A stretch of 64,000 nucleotides of DNA from Cephalotrichum gorgonifer. Its lineage: Eukaryota; Ascomycota; Sordariomycetes; Microascales; Microascaceae. Under the pieces are notes generated by a model. It worked only from the letters and a program-made list of their open reading frames with translations, was not told the origin of the DNA and did no database searches. Shown one piece after another: positions 62,335-64,000 of the stretch. How positions within the stretch are numbered: the first letter of the stretch is position 1; the number at the start of each line of letters is the position of its first letter. The DNA is taken from assembly GCA_900312665.1 (NCBI GenBank), contig ONZQ02000004.1:1184244-1248243 (forward strand), in the 5' to 3' direction. A program made the position numbers and the translations under genes.

Positions 62335-63349
62335 ATGTTGCCGCTAGCGAAGCTGGCAGCTCTCCTGCCTCTACTAGCCTCGCAGTGTATGGCGCAGTCC
62401 TTCACCATCTCCAATGGTCAAATCTTCACCCCAGGCTTTGCCATCGTGAACGCCCCCCAGCCGGGGACACCTCTAGGAGGAGGTACGTTAGCGGACAACC
62501 GCCCTTCAATGGCTCCCATACATGGCGTCTCGGGGAGGCCGTTTTATAGGACATCGGCCTAACACACGGTCTAGATGACCTTCACATATCACTCGACGTT
62601 ACGGCGAACGGCAGGTTGAACCTACCGCCGTATGTCGAGGATAGCCCCAGCCAGATCCGCAACATCAGCGTCTTCCTCTACAGCTATACCACCGGGCGCA
62701 ACTTCACCGTGGCCCACCCGAGCCAAGGCAATGACAGCGCTGCCCTCGGGGATATCATGGCGCAAGAGGACGGGAGCACAGTGAAGCACATCAACTGGAA
62801 GTGGCCAGACTGCCTCATCGGGGACGGCCAACCGAGGGATCTGGATAGTGATCGCGGCATTTACAACGTAAGACATAACGCTGGCATTTGGCCGCCGGAT
62901 GTTGCTCCGCTTGAGGTGCCGAAGCGGAGGGGGGGGAAGCCCCGTATTACAAGTACTAACACCGCCCCGCCACGCAGATTTCCATCCGGCAGAACTTCCG
63001 CCTAAACGACGAGGACCACTACACCATCTTCGACCTACCCATCTCCGTGACCAACCGCATCGAGGACCTAGGCGGCGACCGGCCGTCGTGCGACGAGCTG
63101 GACAACGACATGATAGCGCTCGAGGACATCGACGCCGCGTCCGCCAACGCCGTCGGCGTGCTGTTCGCGCCAGGGGATAGCACCCAGGTCGAGGCCGTCT
63201 TCCCCGAGGACGATCCCGAGAACGGGCTCGGCGGGTCGAGGCGCGAGGGAACGCCCGCGGACGGACTTGGCGGGGCTGGGTCGCTTGACTGGAGGGGCGC
63301 GGCGCGCTGGGCGTGTTTGGCGGCCCTCGCAGGGGCGTTGACTCTGTGA
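62335..63349 (+). CDS. Secreted, probably GPI-anchored protein of unknown function
   Basis: Exons 62335-62482, 62575-62867 and 62978-63349 give 270 residues. The N-terminal signal peptide is MLPLAKLAALLPLLASQCMA with cleavage likely before QSF. The ectodomain has several N-glycosylation sequons (for example NIS, NFT, NDS), the segments FTPGFAIVNAPQPGTPLGG and ISLDVTANGRLNLPPY, and, across intron 2, YNISIRQNFRLND plus HYTIFDLPISVTN. The C-terminus GAARWACLAALAGALTL is a hydrophobic tail after a Gly/Ser-rich stretch, typical of a GPI-attachment signal. It resembles a conserved hypothetical family of filamentous ascomycetes; no activity is known to me. Intron 2 carries the perfect branch ACTAAC. 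Confidence 0.82.
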
Positions 63350-64000
63350 TCAGGGTTGGTAATGGTCGAGCAGAGCACCCGGGTTGTGAGTAGGAAAAAG
63401 GGGGGACGACGAAGCTCGGGGGAAAGGGGAAGGGGGGGTTGCCATTTTTTTCTTCTTCATGATACCCTATCGATCACAAGCCAATGTGTCGGTACATGTA
63501 TAACTTTTTTCATTACCTATTTCCGAGTCATGAACTCGACCTTTCTTTCATGTATATATTTCATTTCCCTCTCAAACCGGCAGCAAATACATGGTTGATA
63601 AGCCTAGTCCATCTTATTCGTCTTGAAAGCCATTCGAGCCCGTTTGGCTCGGCCACGGTGGAACTCCGCGGGTCCCTGGGTGGAAGAGCGGCCCCATAGA
63701 AGAGCAGGCTGTGGTGGCGACGTGCCACAAGTGGGGTGTCATCGAACGACTTGGACGGATATATCGCGAGGCTCTCGAACGGCGGTTGGACGCGGCCGCG
63801 TCTGGTTTTATCGCAAAACACGCTAGTTTTCGCCAGCCAAAGGAGGCCGAGTGGCCGAGCAGCGGGCCTTGTGGTTGGATACGAGGTCGTTTCGCAGACG
63901 TTTCCGAGAAAACTACAGCCGACTGCTTGTATGTGTGCGCTTATCGGATTCAATACAGTACGGGGGACATGACGAGATATCAATGCAAGATGATGGGTAG
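63350..64000. other. Right edge, no supported gene
   Basis: 651 bases downstream of the GPI-protein gene. Two open frames overlap on opposite strands (63561-63983 minus and 63736-63972 plus); neither has a recognisable domain. A gene entering from the right cannot be excluded. Confidence 0.4.

Noticed and set aside
63561..63983. 140-codon minus-strand open frame at the right edge
   Set aside because: It overlaps an opposite-strand frame, has no recognisable domain and cannot be confirmed at the window edge.

Overview
The window is a gene-dense piece of a filamentous ascomycete (Pezizomycotina) nuclear genome. Coding sequence is GC-rich. Genes carry short introns of about 50-130 bases with GTA/GTG donors, CTRAY-type branch points and NAG acceptors. 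Gene products resemble those of Sordariomycete-type fungi (an ARG-13-type ornithine carrier, a fungal Zn2Cys6 regulator, a fungal mL59 mitoribosomal protein); the exact class is inference. I see no tRNA, rRNA, transposon or CRISPR array. One 20-N assembly gap lies inside a microsatellite at 17770-17789.

Layout: 6-phosphogluconate dehydrogenase (-), then 3.6 kb without a gene, nucleoporin NSP1 (+), F1F0-ATPase inhibitor (-), 14-3-3 protein (+), DPH4 (-), mitoribosomal L25/mL59 (-), PRP28 helicase (+), mitochondrial ornithine carrier (+), TspO/MBR protein (-), ARS2/SERRATE homologue (+), DAHP synthase (+), cytochrome c1 (+), a cysteine-rich unknown protein (+), proteasome ATPase RPT1 (-), chaperonin CCT4 (+), a Zn2Cys6 transcription factor (-), WD40-cyclophilin CYP15 (-), UTP18 (+), a small unknown protein (-), a very large tandem-repeat protein (+), GINS subunit SLD5 (-), a bifunctional pseudouridine-degrading enzyme (-) and a secreted, probably GPI-anchored protein (+).

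This is mostly a housekeeping region with no obvious biosynthetic cluster. Several genes share divergent promoters: mrpl25/prp28, TspO/ars2, rpt1/cct4 and cyp15/utp18. Respiration (inh1, cyt1), amino-acid metabolism (ornithine carrier, DAHP synthase), RNA processing (prp28, ars2, cyp15, utp18) and proteostasis (rpt1, cct4) are the main themes.

The most unusual items are the roughly 1860-residue single-exon protein at 49.8-55.4 kb, built largely from three families of 35-40 residue repeats; a high share of AAG 3' splice sites; microexons of 3 and 6 nt and one GC-AG intron; a cluster of GTACGAG/CTCGTAC heptamers in the 2.6-4.8 kb spacer; and a dense CCAAT array upstream of cytochrome c1.
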